Assembly (NCBI RefSeq): GCF_009846865.1
Contig: NZ_WUWN01000008.1
Coordinates: forward strand, 62,001 to 126,000
Length of the DNA stretch: 64,000 bases
DNA from: Puerhibacterium puerhi
GTDB taxonomy: Bacteria; Actinomycetota; Actinomycetes; Actinomycetales; Cellulomonadaceae
Direction of reading: 5' to 3'
Both the position numbers and the translations under genes were made by a program. The notes under the pieces were generated by a model that ran no database searches, was not told where the DNA came from, and saw only the letters and a program-made list of their open reading frames with translations. Positions 21,825-30,545 of the stretch are shown in pieces; the first letter of the stretch is position 1, and each line of letters opens with the position of its first letter.

Positions 21825-22724
21825 TTACTTGATGGCGCCCTGTGTGACGCCGGCCATCACCCATCGCTGGGTGAAGAGGTAGACGACGATCGCGGGCGCC
21901 ATGGACATCAGGTAGGACGCGAACGCGACGTTGTAGTTGTTGCTGAACTGGGTCTGGAAGATGCTCTGCAGCACCGGCAGCGTCTGCAGCTCCGGCGCCG
22001 ACGTGATCAGCGACGGCATCATGAAGTCGTTCCACGAGGCGAGGAAGGCGAAGATGCCGACCGTGGCGCTCATGGGCGCCAGCAGCGGGAAGACGAGGCG
22101 GGTGAACACCTGCCACGTCGTGGCGCCGTCCAGGCGGGCGCTCTCCTCCAGCTCCTCGGGCAGCGAGCGCAGGAACGCCGTGTACAGCAGCGTGCTGAAC
22201 GACAGCTGGAACATCACGTGCAGCACGGCCACGCCGAACGGGTTGTCCAGGCCCACCATCCCCGTCAGCTTGACCTGGGACAGGGCGAGCACCGGGAACG
22301 GCAGGAACATGGCGCCGAGGAGGTAGAAGAACGACCAGCGGAAGAACCGGCGGTCCCAGTTCCGCGAGATCGCGTACGCCGCGAGCGAGCTGAGCACGAT
22401 CGTGCCCACGACGGTCAGGACGGTCACGAGCACCGAGACCGCGAACCCGCGGGGGAAGCTCGTGAGCAGCCACGCCTCGACCACCCCGCTGCCGCTCGGC
22501 GGCGAGGGCAGCGAGAACGCGTTGCCGTCCACCGACTGGCTCGTGGTCTTGAAGGCCATGGAGACCGTCACGTACAGGGGCACCAGCACGGTGAGCGTGC
22601 ACAGCGCCAGCACGACGGTGAGCGGGACGTTGGCGCGCGACCGGCGGTCCGGCCGGCGGGGCGTGCCGGTGGTCGGCGCGTCGCGCCGGTCGGCGGGCAC
22701 GACGGTGACGGGGGCGAGGCTCAT
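21825..22724 (-). CDS. Sugar ABC transporter permease, MalG type
   Basis: 299 residues with six membrane segments and the MalG-type EAA loop, LPEELEESARLDGATTWQVFTRLVFPLL. The N-terminal 35 residues are polar and Arg-rich. Start ATG shares one base with the stop of the preceding permease gene. With its MalF-type partner it forms the membrane channel for the substrate-binding lipoprotein upstream. The operon has no ATPase gene, so it likely relies on a shared MsiK-like ATPase encoded elsewhere, as is usual in actinobacteria. Confidence 0.9.
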   Translation of the reverse strand: MSLAPVTVVPADRRDAPTTGTPRRPDRRSRANVPLTVVLALCTLTVLVPLYVTVSMAFKTTSQSVDGNAFSLPSPPSGSGVVEAWLLTSFPRGFAVSVLVTVLTVVGTIVLSSLAAYAISRNWDRRFFRWSFFYLLGAMFLPFPVLALSQVKLTGMVGLDNPFGVAVLHVMFQLSFSTLLYTAFLRSLPEELEESARLDGATTWQVFTRLVFPLLAPMSATVGIFAFLASWNDFMMPSLITSAPELQTLPVLQSIFQTQFSNNYNVAFASYLMSMAPAIVVYLFTQRWVMAGVTQGAIK

Positions 22725-23644
22725 CAGACCGAGACCTTTCCGCGCGTGAGCCGCAGCTGGAGCAGCGCGAGCGCCAGCGCGACGAGGAAGAACAGGGTCG
22801 CGTTCGCCATCTGGTAGGCGTAGTCGCCGCCCGTGAAGCCGGAGAAGATCGTCATCGCGACGCTCCGGGTGGCGGTGCCGGGACCCCCGTTGGTGAGGCC
22901 CACGATGATGTCGTAGGCGTTCAGGAAGTTCTTGAAGCCGATCACCAGGTTGATCAGCACGTACCCGGCGACCAGCGGCAGCGTGATGCTGCGCAGCTGC
23001 CGCCCCGGCGAGGCGCCGTCGATGCTCGCGGCCTCGTACACCTCTCCCGGGATGGCGAGGATCCCGGCGATGTAGATGAGCATCGCCGAGGGGATCGCCT
23101 GCCACGCCGTCACGACGACGACGGCGACCCAGGCCAGGTCGGGGTTCGCAAGGATGCTCTGCTCCAGCGGCGCGAACCCGACGGCGGACGCCAGGCGGGG
23201 CAGCGAGTTGGAGAACAGGAAGTTGAAGACGTAGGCGATGATGATGCCCGAGACCACCATGGGCAGCACGAAGATCGTGCGCATCGCCACCTTGGCCCGG
23301 ATCCGCCCGGTGAGGCCCACGGCGAGCCCGAAGGCGACGACGTTCACCACGATCACCGTGACCAGCGCGAAGCCGGCGGTGAACCCGTAGGACGCGAGGA
23401 TCGCCGGGTCGGAGAACAGGGCGACGTAGTTGGTCAGCCCGATGAACTCGTGCTCGCCGAACCCCACCGAATCGGTGAAGCTCAGGACGATGCCCATCAC
23501 GGCCGGCAGCGTGATGGCGAGCGTGAACAGCGCGAGGGCTGGCACCAGGAACAGGTAGTAGGTGGTCTCGGTCCGGCGGCGCGTCGGTGCGGCGCCGGTG
23601 CGGGCCGCCGCGCTGCGGCCCGGCAGGGGTGCGGGGATGGCCAT
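22724..23644 (-). CDS. Sugar ABC transporter permease, MalF type
   Basis: 306 residues and six membrane segments. The EAA motif reads IPGEVYEAASIDGASPGRQL, near two thirds of the protein, and GLTNYVALFSDP in the first periplasmic loop is typical of MalF/UgpA-like permeases. The longer frame upstream merely shadows the binding-protein gene; the ATG at 23644 lies 23 bases after the stop of that gene. Middle gene of the binding protein / permease / permease / alpha-glucosidase operon. Confidence 0.9.
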   Translation of the reverse strand: MAIPAPLPGRSAAARTGAAPTRRRTETTYYLFLVPALALFTLAITLPAVMGIVLSFTDSVGFGEHEFIGLTNYVALFSDPAILASYGFTAGFALVTVIVVNVVAFGLAVGLTGRIRAKVAMRTIFVLPMVVSGIIIAYVFNFLFSNSLPRLASAVGFAPLEQSILANPDLAWVAVVVVTAWQAIPSAMLIYIAGILAIPGEVYEAASIDGASPGRQLRSITLPLVAGYVLINLVIGFKNFLNAYDIIVGLTNGGPGTATRSVAMTIFSGFTGGDYAYQMANATLFFLVALALALLQLRLTRGKVSV

Positions 23645-23667
23645 GTCGGTCCTCGTTCGGTCGACGG

Positions 23668-24945
23668 TCAGGAGCGGAAGGCGAGCCGCGCCCAGTCCGC
23701 GTCGAGCGTGCGCAGCACGTCGTCGGGGTCCGAGCCGGTGACCAGCGCCTGGGCGTAGTTGTGGATGGGGATCGCCTGCGGCACCAGCTGGGACGCCCCG
23801 AGGTAGAACGCGGCGTCGTCGTAGTAGGCCTGCAGGTCGCGCAGGGTGGGGTGCGCGACGTCGGGGGCGTCGGTGGTGGTCCCGAACCCGTTCGCGAACT
23901 CGTTGTAGGCGTCGATGACGTCGGGCCGCATGAGGTGCTGCACCAGGGCCCGGGCCTCCTCCTGCCGGGGCGACGCCTCCGGGATCCACAGCGCGAGGTC
24001 GATGTTGACCCGCACCTTCCGGTCGCCGGGGTCGTCGGTCACCGGCAGGGGGAAGGCACCGATCGGCAGGTCGGGGTCCGTCTTCGCGATCTCGGTCAGC
24101 GCCCAGGGCCCCTGGAGGTACATCGCGGCCTCGCCCCGCGCGAACGCGAGGTTGCCGTCGCCGTACCCGCGGCTGGCGGCGTCCGGGTTGCTGTAGCGGG
24201 CGAGGGCGAGCATCCGCTCGACCGGTTCGCGGAAGTCCTTCTGGAACGACACGGGCGAGTCGGGACCGACGTCGGCGCCCTGCCGGCGCAGCTGCCGGAA
24301 GAAGGCGTCCACGTCCACCATGCCGCCGACGCAGTAGTCGAACAGGCCCTGCCCGATCGTCCACGTGTCCCGGTAGGTGCCGTAGACGGGCGTGACGCCG
24401 GCGGCCGCGAGCGTCTCGCACACCTCGACCATCTCGGTCCAGGTGGTCGGCGGCGTGAGGCCGTGGGCGTCGAAGATCTCCCGGTTGTAGAGCACCGCCG
24501 CGGCCATCAGCGAGTACGGCAGCACGCTGGTGCGCCCGGCGAAGCTGGCCGTCAGCTCGACGAGGGGGTGCAGGGCGGGGTTGACCCGGTCTGCCTCGGG
24601 AAGGTCGGAGAGGTCGCTGAGCACCCCCCGCTCGACGAAGCGGGCGACCTCGAAGTTGTAGTTGAGGCAGCCGACGTCCGGCGGGGAGCTGCGGACGAAC
24701 CCCGCCGACAGGTTCGACGTCGAGTCGTGGCGCACCCGCAGGCCGGGGTGCTCCTGCTGGTACGCGGCCAGCAGCTCCCCGAAGTAGCCGATGACCTCGG
24801 GCTTGGACTGGTGGAACGTCAGGGTGGCGGTGCCGCCGCCGGGCGTGGCGCACGCCCCGAGGGCGAGCCCCGCGCCCGTGAGGGTGGCGGCACGCAGGAA
24901 CATGCGGCGGGTCATGCCCGACGTCGTCGTCAGGGTGGGTGGCAC
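23668..24945 (-). CDS. Sugar ABC transporter substrate-binding lipoprotein
   Basis: 425 residues starting at GTG with GGGAG nine bases ahead. The N terminus combines a twin-arginine motif (RRMFLRA, 13-19) with a lipobox ending at Cys32 (LGAC), so it is probably a Tat-exported lipoprotein. The rest is a family 1 solute-binding fold: TLTFHQSKPEVIGYFGELL, LPYSLMAAAVLYNREIF, and GEAAMYLQGPWAL near the middle. It captures an oligosaccharide and delivers it to the two permeases downstream. As first gene of the operon, its promoter lies in the spacer shared with the ROK gene. Confidence 0.9.
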   Translation of the reverse strand: MPPTLTTTSGMTRRMFLRAATLTGAGLALGACATPGGGTATLTFHQSKPEVIGYFGELLAAYQQEHPGLRVRHDSTSNLSAGFVRSSPPDVGCLNYNFEVARFVERGVLSDLSDLPEADRVNPALHPLVELTASFAGRTSVLPYSLMAAAVLYNREIFDAHGLTPPTTWTEMVEVCETLAAAGVTPVYGTYRDTWTIGQGLFDYCVGGMVDVDAFFRQLRRQGADVGPDSPVSFQKDFREPVERMLALARYSNPDAASRGYGDGNLAFARGEAAMYLQGPWALTEIAKTDPDLPIGAFPLPVTDDPGDRKVRVNIDLALWIPEASPRQEEARALVQHLMRPDVIDAYNEFANGFGTTTDAPDVAHPTLRDLQAYYDDAAFYLGASQLVPQAIPIHNYAQALVTGSDPDDVLRTLDADWARLAFRS

Positions 24946-24961
24946 GTCGTCGTTCTCCCAC

Positions 24962-24982
24962 TAAATATAGGCAGAAGATTTA
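24962..24982. promoter_or_regulatory. ROK operator overlapping the operon -10 box
   Basis: TAAAT (24962-24966) and ATTTA (24978-24982) form an imperfect 21-bp palindrome in an AT-rich island inside otherwise GC-rich DNA. On the minus strand the TATATT inside it is a good -10 box for the binding-protein gene, so a repressor bound here would block the operon. AT-rich palindromes of this kind are typical of ROK regulators; the link to the adjacent ROK gene is inferred. Confidence 0.55.
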
Positions 24983-25011
24983 CCGTCTCGATCATGTACC
25001 CCGGCGCCCGC

Positions 25012-25017
25012 TAAGGT
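25012..25017 (+). promoter_or_regulatory. Leaderless-type -10 box of the ROK gene
   Basis: TAAGGT followed by exactly six bases and then the GTG start, the same layout as the LysR and M48 genes. Confidence 0.45.
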
Positions 25018-25023
25018 CAAGGG

Positions 25024-26244
25024 GTGACCGCCCACGTCGTCCTCAACTCGCCGCACCTGGTCCGGCGCGCCAACGCCGCGGCCCTGCTGCGGGCGGTGTG
25101 GGACGCCAGGCCGTTCACGGCCAACGACGCGATGGCGGCCACCGGCCTGACGCGGTCCACGGCGCTGGCCCTGTGCGACCACCTCGCCGACCTGGGGTGG
25201 CTCAGCGAGCTGGCCGACGCGCGCGCCGCCGGGGAGTACAGCAAGGGACGTCCCGCCCGGCGCTACGCGTTCCGGCCCACGGCCGGCCTGCTGCTCGGCC
25301 TCGACGCCGGCCAGAACCGGATCACCGCGGTGGTCGCCGACCTGCGCGCGCAGGTGCTCGCGCACGGCGTCGCCCGCCTCCCCCGGGACAACCTCGACCC
25401 GCAGATCCGCCGCGACGGCGTCGGGCGCGCCGTGCACCTGGCCCTCACCGAGGCCGGCGCGCACGAGGACGACGTCCTCGCCGCCGTCGTCGGCGTCCCG
25501 GCGCCGACCGACCGGCACGGCGCCTCGCCGCCCGGCGAGGACGGCTACTGGGCCCGGATGAACCCGGACCTGCGGTCGGTGCTCAGCCGGCCCGGCCGCA
25601 CGGTGCTGGTCGAGAACGACGCGAACCTGGCGGCCGTGGCCGAGGGTGCGGTCGGGGCGGGCGCGGGCAGCACGGCGTTCGCGGCGCTGCTCGCGGGCGA
25701 GCGGCTCGGGGCCGGCCTCATGGTGGACGGCCACCTGCTGCGCGGCCGCGCCGGAGGCGCCGGCGAGCTGCGCATGCTCGAGCTCGTGGAGGGGGTCGGG
25801 TCGAGCCTCGGCCTCGGCCCGGTCGCGCGGGAGCTGCTGCGCCAGGCGGCGGACGCGGGGCGCCTGGCGGCCGACAGCCCGCTCCTGGGCGAGGACGGCG
25901 TGCAGGAGCTGTTCCGCGCCGCCGCCGCGCACGACCCGGTGGCCGTCGAGGTGGTCGAGGCGCTGACCGACCGCCTCGCCCGCGTGTGCGCCGCGATCGC
26001 GACGCTGCTCGACCTCGAGCTCGTCGTGGTCGCCGGCGCGATCGCGACGGCGCTGGGCCCGCTGACCGCGGCCGTCACCGCCCGGCTCGAGCGCTACGCG
26101 CACCCTCCCCTGCCGGTGGTCGTGGCGTCCCGCCTGGGCGCGGACGCCGTCGGCGTCGGCGCCGTCCACCGGGCCCTCGAGCTGGTCCGGGCCGACCCGC
26201 TCGGGTTCGACGTGGCCGGCCGCGGCCACGCGCCGGCGCACTGA
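25024..26244 (+). CDS. ROK family transcriptional repressor
   Basis: 406 residues. N-terminal winged HTH at about 10-65, then the ROK sugar-kinase fold: GLDAGQNRITAVVADL (phosphate-1-like), VENDANLAAVAEG, and a late VVAGAIA segment. The ROK zinc motif (CxCGxxGCxE) is missing: the equivalent place reads GAGELRMLELVEG with no cysteines, a variation seen in part of the family. The GTG start follows TAAGGT by six bases, implying a leaderless mRNA. It diverges from the sugar importer / alpha-glucosidase operon and probably represses it in the absence of the sugar. Confidence 0.88.
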   Translation: MTAHVVLNSPHLVRRANAAALLRAVWDARPFTANDAMAATGLTRSTALALCDHLADLGWLSELADARAAGEYSKGRPARRYAFRPTAGLLLGLDAGQNRITAVVADLRAQVLAHGVARLPRDNLDPQIRRDGVGRAVHLALTEAGAHEDDVLAAVVGVPAPTDRHGASPPGEDGYWARMNPDLRSVLSRPGRTVLVENDANLAAVAEGAVGAGAGSTAFAALLAGERLGAGLMVDGHLLRGRAGGAGELRMLELVEGVGSSLGLGPVARELLRQAADAGRLAADSPLLGEDGVQELFRAAAAHDPVAVEVVEALTDRLARVCAAIATLLDLELVVVAGAIATALGPLTAAVTARLERYAHPPLPVVVASRLGADAVGVGAVHRALELVRADPLGFDVAGRGHAPAH

Positions 26245-26272
26245 CCGCGCGGCCGCGCCCCACGCCCGGGGC

Positions 26273-27100
26273 TCACCGCCGCGACGTGCGCGAGCGCAGG
26301 GACCGGAACGCCAGCACGAAGCTCACCAGGCCCACGCCCGCGATCGCCGCGAGCCCCTGGAGCAGCGGCGTGAGCGCCCAGCCGTCCATGATCAGCGCGC
26401 GCAGCGCCGCCAGCAGGTACGTCACGGGGTTGAACCGCGCGGCGGTGGCGAGCCAGCCGCTCAGCGCGTCCAGCGGCAGGAACGTGGTGGTGAGGAACGC
26501 GAACGGGAAGAACAGCAGGAAGCTCGAGTTCACGGCGGCCGGGCTGCCGGTGCGCAGGGCGATCGCGTACGGGAACCCGGTGAACGCCAGCCCCCACAGC
26601 CCGGCCAGCAGCAGGAACACGAGCACCCCGGCCACGCCCGTGGCGAACCGCACCCCCAGCACGTAGCCGAGCAGCACCACGGGGACGGACAGCGCGATCA
26701 CCAGCGCCAGGTCGGCCAGCATCAGCCCGAGCAGCAGCGCGGTGCGGTGCATCGGCGTCACGAGCAGCCGGTCGAAGTAGCCCCCGGTGATGTCCACGAC
26801 CAGGGCGCTGGCGCGTGAGACCCCGGTGACGGCGAAGACGATGGCGACCGGGATCTGGAACGCCTTGAAGTCGCTCACCCCGGCGAACGAGGCGACGTCG
26901 GACAGCGTGCCGACGTTGACGGCGAAGAAGAACAGCGGGATCACCAGCGCGGGGTAGATGGCCTCCGGCTCGCGCGGGATCTGCCGCAGCGCGCGGATCG
27001 CCACCGACGTCAGGTCGCGCCAGAAGCCCGCCGGCCGCCCGGCGGTGTCGGCGCGCGGGGACGCGCCCGGCAGCGGCGAGGACACCGCGCCCGCGGTCAT
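26273..27100 (-). CDS. ABC exporter permease, DrrB/ABC-2 type
   Basis: 275 residues with six membrane segments. It matches the ABC-2 type permease pattern of drug exporters: an amphipathic N-terminal helix (WRDLTSVAIRALRQIPREPEA), DRLLVTPMHRTALLLG in the cytoplasmic loop, and FLPLDALSGWLATAARFNPVTYLLAALRAL near the end. Start ATG overlaps the ATPase stop by four bases, so the pair is translated together. Substrate unknown. Confidence 0.88.
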   Translation of the reverse strand: MTAGAVSSPLPGASPRADTAGRPAGFWRDLTSVAIRALRQIPREPEAIYPALVIPLFFFAVNVGTLSDVASFAGVSDFKAFQIPVAIVFAVTGVSRASALVVDITGGYFDRLLVTPMHRTALLLGLMLADLALVIALSVPVVLLGYVLGVRFATGVAGVLVFLLLAGLWGLAFTGFPYAIALRTGSPAAVNSSFLLFFPFAFLTTTFLPLDALSGWLATAARFNPVTYLLAALRALIMDGWALTPLLQGLAAIAGVGLVSFVLAFRSLRSRTSRR

Positions 27101-28059
27101 CGCGCGACCGTCCCGTCCTCCTCGGCGATGCGCTGGCCGGTGACGCTGAAGAACACGTCGTCGAGCGTCGGGCGCCGCAGGGCGAGCTCGCGGACCTCCA
27201 CGCCGTCGTGCGCGAGCGCGAGGGCCAGCGGGCTGATCGCCTTCGCGCCGTCGTCGACGGACGCCACGAGGCTGCGCCCGTCCACCCCGACGTCGAGCAC
27301 GCCCGGCACGCCGCCCAGCGTGGACCGCGCCCGGTCGAGGTCGCCGTCGACGTCGACCACGACGAGGTCGGTGCCGATCGTGCGCATGAGGTCGGCCGGC
27401 GTGCCCTCGGCGACGATCGCCCCGTGGTTGATGATCCCGACCCGCCCGGCCAGCTCGTCGGCCTCCTCCAGGTACTGGGTCGTGAGGAACACCGTCACGC
27501 CGAGCTCGCGGTTGAGCCGGCGCACCTCGGCCCACACGCTCGCGCGGCTGACCGGGTCCAGGCCGGTCGTCGGCTCGTCGAGGAACAGCACCTGCGGGTC
27601 GTGCACGAGCGCCAGCGCCAGGTCCAGGCGCCGCTTCATGCCTCCGGAGTAGGTGCCGACCCGCTCGCCCAGCGCGTCGCCGATGTCGATCAGCTCGCGC
27701 AGCTCGGCCACGCGCGCCGCCGTGCGGCGCCTGTCCATCCCGTAGAAGCGGCCCTGCAGCCGCAGCATCTCCTCGCCGGTCTGCTTGTCGTCCAGGGCCG
27801 CCTCCTGCAGGGCGACGCCGATCCGCAGGCGCACGGCGGTGGGCTCGGCCAGCACGTCGTACCCGGCCACGGTGGCGCTGCCGGAGGTCGGGGCCAGCAG
27901 CGTGCACAGCACGCGCGTCAGCGTCGACTTCCCCGCCCCGTTCGGGCCGAGGAACCCGTACACCTCCCGCTCGGCGACCTCGAGGTTGACCCCGGCCACG
28001 GCGAGGTTGCCGCCGAACCGCTTCTCGATGGCGTGCGCGGTGATCGCGGGCTGCGCCAC
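27097..28059 (-). CDS. ABC exporter ATP-binding protein, DrrA type
   Basis: 320 residues. Walker A GPNGAGKST (38-46), signature YSGGMKRRLDLA, Walker [13 protein letters not shown], and the DrrA-like C-terminal extension after LMRTIGTDLVVVDVDG. GTG start with GGAGG four bases ahead. It powers the permease encoded directly downstream. Divergent from the DUF4397-sortase-sigma module across a 244-bp gap in which no site stands out. Confidence 0.92.
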   Translation of the reverse strand: MAQPAITAHAIEKRFGGNLAVAGVNLEVAEREVYGFLGPNGAGKSTLTRVLCTLLAPTSGSATVAGYDVLAEPTAVRLRIGVALQEAALDDKQTGEEMLRLQGRFYGMDRRRTAARVAELRELIDIGDALGERVGTYSGGMKRRLDLALALVHDPQVLFLDEPTTGLDPVSRASVWAEVRRLNRELGVTVFLTTQYLEEADELAGRVGIINHGAIVAEGTPADLMRTIGTDLVVVDVDGDLDRARSTLGGVPGVLDVGVDGRSLVASVDDGAKAISPLALALAHDGVEVRELALRRPTLDDVFFSVTGQRIAEEDGTVAR

Positions 28060-28303
28060 GTGTCCTCCCGACCGCCGGCGGGACGCCCCGCCGGCCCGCT
28101 GCGTCGCGGTCGCGTCACCGGACGCACCGCCCGGAGCGCCGGTCCGTCCACGGCCAGTGTCGGCGGTCCGTCGCTCCCAGGGGAAGACCCGCCCGGGACG
28201 AAGAACTCACCGCCGGTGCATCCGCGCGCCCGTCCGCGGCGAAGTACAGGTGTCAGCGGTCCGCGCGACCGGCGCAGGCCCCGTCCGACGCCTGGAGGAC
28301 AGC

Positions 28304-29194
28304 ATGAGAAGCACCGCACGACGTAGCGCCGCGCTCGCCGGCGCCACCGGGCTCGTCGCCCTCGGCGCGCTGGCGGTCCCGACCGCCGCCTCCGCCGACA
28401 CCTCGGACGACGCGTCCCTCTCCGTGCTGCACGGGGTCCCCGACACGCCCGTCGACGTGTGGGTGGACGACAAGCTCACGCTCGACGACTTCCAGCCCGG
28501 CGACCTCGCCGGCCCGCTGGAGCTTGCCGCGGGCAGCTACAGCGTCGTGATCACGGCTCCGGACGCGACCGACACCAGCAAGCCGGTGATCGGCCCGGTC
28601 GACCTGCCGCTCGAGGCCGGCGGGAGCTACACCGCCGTCGCGCACCTCGACGCCGGCGGCAAGCCGACCGCGACCCTGTTCACGAACTCGATCGAGCCGA
28701 CCGCTGCCGGGCAGGGCCGGCTGACGGTCCGGCACGTCGCGGCGGCGCCCGCCGTCGACGTCCTGGCGGGCGGCAAGGCCGTGGTCAGCGGCCTGGAGAA
28801 CCCCGACGAGCAGGTCCTCGACCTGCCGGCCGGCACGGTCTCGGCGTCGGTCGCCGCGGCCGGCACCACCGACCCGGTGCTGGGCCCCACGGACGTCACG
28901 GTCGCCGACGGCGTGAACACGATCGTGTACGCGTGGGGCAGCCTCGACGGCGGCAACCTCGCCCTGGCCACGCAGACCGTCGAGGGCCGGCACTCCGCGC
29001 CGTCCGGCGTCGCGGCCGGCCTGTCGGGCGCCGCGGCCGGGCCCTCCGCCGGCAGCACCGCGGCGACCGTCGCGACCGCCGCCGCCGTCGGGGTCCTCGG
29101 GGTGGGCCTGATCGTCGCGGGCCTGCTCGCCGCGCGCGGGCGGCGCACGCCGCAGGCGGTGCCGGTGCGCCACGACGAGGACCGTCGCGGATGA
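28304..29194 (+). CDS. DUF4397 domain surface protein
   Basis: 296 residues: signal peptide about 1-31 (ends TAASA), two tandem DUF4397-type beta domains ([17 protein letters not shown], then [17 protein letters not shown]), a Gly/Ser/Ala-rich linker and a C-terminal membrane helix (about 265-288) with an Arg-rich tail. The tail resembles a wall-sorting anchor, but no LPxTG or LAxTG pentapeptide is visible before the helix, so it is probably membrane-anchored. RBS TGGAGGAC. Its stop overlaps the sortase ATG. Function unknown; DUF4397 proteins are extracellular. Confidence 0.85.
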   Translation: MRSTARRSAALAGATGLVALGALAVPTAASADTSDDASLSVLHGVPDTPVDVWVDDKLTLDDFQPGDLAGPLELAAGSYSVVITAPDATDTSKPVIGPVDLPLEAGGSYTAVAHLDAGGKPTATLFTNSIEPTAAGQGRLTVRHVAAAPAVDVLAGGKAVVSGLENPDEQVLDLPAGTVSASVAAAGTTDPVLGPTDVTVADGVNTIVYAWGSLDGGNLALATQTVEGRHSAPSGVAAGLSGAAAGPSAGSTAATVATAAAVGVLGVGLIVAGLLAARGRRTPQAVPVRHDEDRRG

Positions 29195-29907
29195 GACCTG
29201 CCCGTCCCGCGGGGCTCGCGCCCCTGTCCGCCGGCATCGCCGTCGGCCTGGCCGCGAGCCTCGCCCTCCTCGTCGGCGGCCCCCCTCCTGCCGCCGACGT
29301 GCCCGCCGCCGGAGACCGGGCTCCGGCGGCGGGCGCCCCCGCCCGGTGGTCCTCGCCGGGCGGGGAGCCCGGCGGGACGGACGGTGCGACGTCGGGTGCA
29401 GCAGCGTCGCTCCCCGTCCCCGTCCGTCCCGCGCGGGACAGGCCCGCGCCGGCGCCGCCGGCGCCGGTGCGGGTCGCCGTCGCGTCCGCCGGGCTCGACG
29501 TCCCCGTGGTCCCCGCGGGCGTCGACGCCCGGGGCGCGCTGGCGCTGCCCGACGACGCCCGGACCGCCGGGTGGTACCGGTACGGCCCCGGGCCGACGAG
29601 CCCGGCGGGGGCGACGGTGATCGCCGCCCACGTGGACGACGACGCCGGGCCCGGGCCGTTCGCGCGGCTGCGCGACCTCGCCGCCGGGGCCCGGGTCGTG
29701 GTCACGGACGCGGGCGGCGCGCGACACGCCTACACGGTGACCGCCGTCGAGTCCGTGCCCAAGCCGGACGTCCCGCTCGGCGCCGTCTTCGACCGCGCCG
29801 GCGAGCCGAGGCTCCTGCTCGTGACCTGCGGCGGCACCTGGGACCGGGATCGGCGGTCGTACAGCGACAACGTGCTCGTCACCGCCCGGCGTGCCGGCGC
29901 GCCGTGA
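29191..29907 (+). CDS. Class F-like sortase
   Basis: 238 residues. N-terminal signal/anchor helix at 13-30, a Pro/Gly/Ala linker to about 90, and a sortase core with catalytic His147 (IAAHVDD), Cys213 (LLLVTCGG) and a probable Arg at 221/222 ahead of SYSDNVLVT. This is the architecture of actinobacterial class E/F sortases. It joins secreted proteins to the cell wall or acts as a housekeeping transpeptidase. Coupled to the DUF4397 gene by an ATGA overlap; an LAxTG protein is encoded at 16822-19911, though class F preference is usually LPxTG. Confidence 0.85.
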   Translation: MRPARPAGLAPLSAGIAVGLAASLALLVGGPPPAADVPAAGDRAPAAGAPARWSSPGGEPGGTDGATSGAAASLPVPVRPARDRPAPAPPAPVRVAVASAGLDVPVVPAGVDARGALALPDDARTAGWYRYGPGPTSPAGATVIAAHVDDDAGPGPFARLRDLAAGARVVVTDAGGARHAYTVTAVESVPKPDVPLGAVFDRAGEPRLLLVTCGGTWDRDRRSYSDNVLVTARRAGAP

Positions 29908-30545
29908 CTGCCTACGATCGGCTCATAGCGGGCCGCCCCCTCGGCGGCCGCCAGCAGGAAGGACCCGCCCTGACTGCCACCGACGCCGCCGTCGACGACG
30001 CCGAGGTCGCCGATCTCGGCCGCCGGTTCGTGGACGGGGACGAGGCGGCGCTCGCGGAGGCCTACCGACGGTGGGCGACGCTCGTGCACACGCTCGCCCT
30101 GCGCTCGCTCGGCAACCGCTCCGACGCCGAGGACGTGACCCAGCAGGTCTTCGTCGCGGCATGGCGCGGCCGGCGGCGCTTCGACCCCGGCCGGGCGCGG
30201 CTGCCCGCCTGGATCCTCGGCATCGCGCGGCACGCCGTCGCGGACGCGCACGAGGCGCGGTCGCGCCACCGCCGCTCGGAGCAGGCCGCCGCGGACCCGG
30301 CGGCGGAGCCGGCCGCGACGCAGGACGAGGTGCGCCTGGTCGCCGACCGCCTGGTGCTGGCCGACGAGCTGCAGCGGCTCGGCGACCCCGGCCGGACGAT
30401 CCTGGAGCTGGCGTTCTTCCGCGACCTGACGCACGTGCAGATCGCCGAGGAGCTGGACCTGCCGCTCGGTACGGTCAAGAGCCACGTGCGACGGAGCCTG
30501 GCCCGGCTCAGAGCACGGTTGGAGGTGGACGGTGCACATCGATGA
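29904..30545 (+). CDS. ECF-type RNA polymerase sigma factor
   Basis: 213 residues as drawn from the GTG at 29904. Region 2 at about 37-105 ([20 protein letters not shown]) and region 4 near 145-205 ([37 protein letters not shown]). Group resembles SigK/RpoE-like factors paired with RskA anti-sigmas. Start uncertain: GTG 29904 overlaps the sortase stop and has no ribosome site, while the CTG at 29970 (191 residues) has AGGAAGGA six bases ahead. Region 2 is intact either way. The anti-sigma gene overlaps its 3' end by 14 bases. Likely controls the surface module and itself. Confidence 0.85.
   Translation: MTAYDRLIAGRPLGGRQQEGPALTATDAAVDDAEVADLGRRFVDGDEAALAEAYRRWATLVHTLALRSLGNRSDAEDVTQQVFVAAWRGRRRFDPGRARLPAWILGIARHAVADAHEARSRHRRSEQAAADPAAEPAATQDEVRLVADRLVLADELQRLGDPGRTILELAFFRDLTHVQIAEELDLPLGTVKSHVRRSLARLRARLEVDGAHR
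29912..29917 (+). promoter_or_regulatory. Possible -10 box for the ECF sigma gene
   Basis: TACGAT just after the sortase stop. With a start point near 29924 and the AGGAAGGA ribosome site at 29956-29963, it would give the sigma gene its own message. No convincing -35 was found. Confidence 0.3.
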
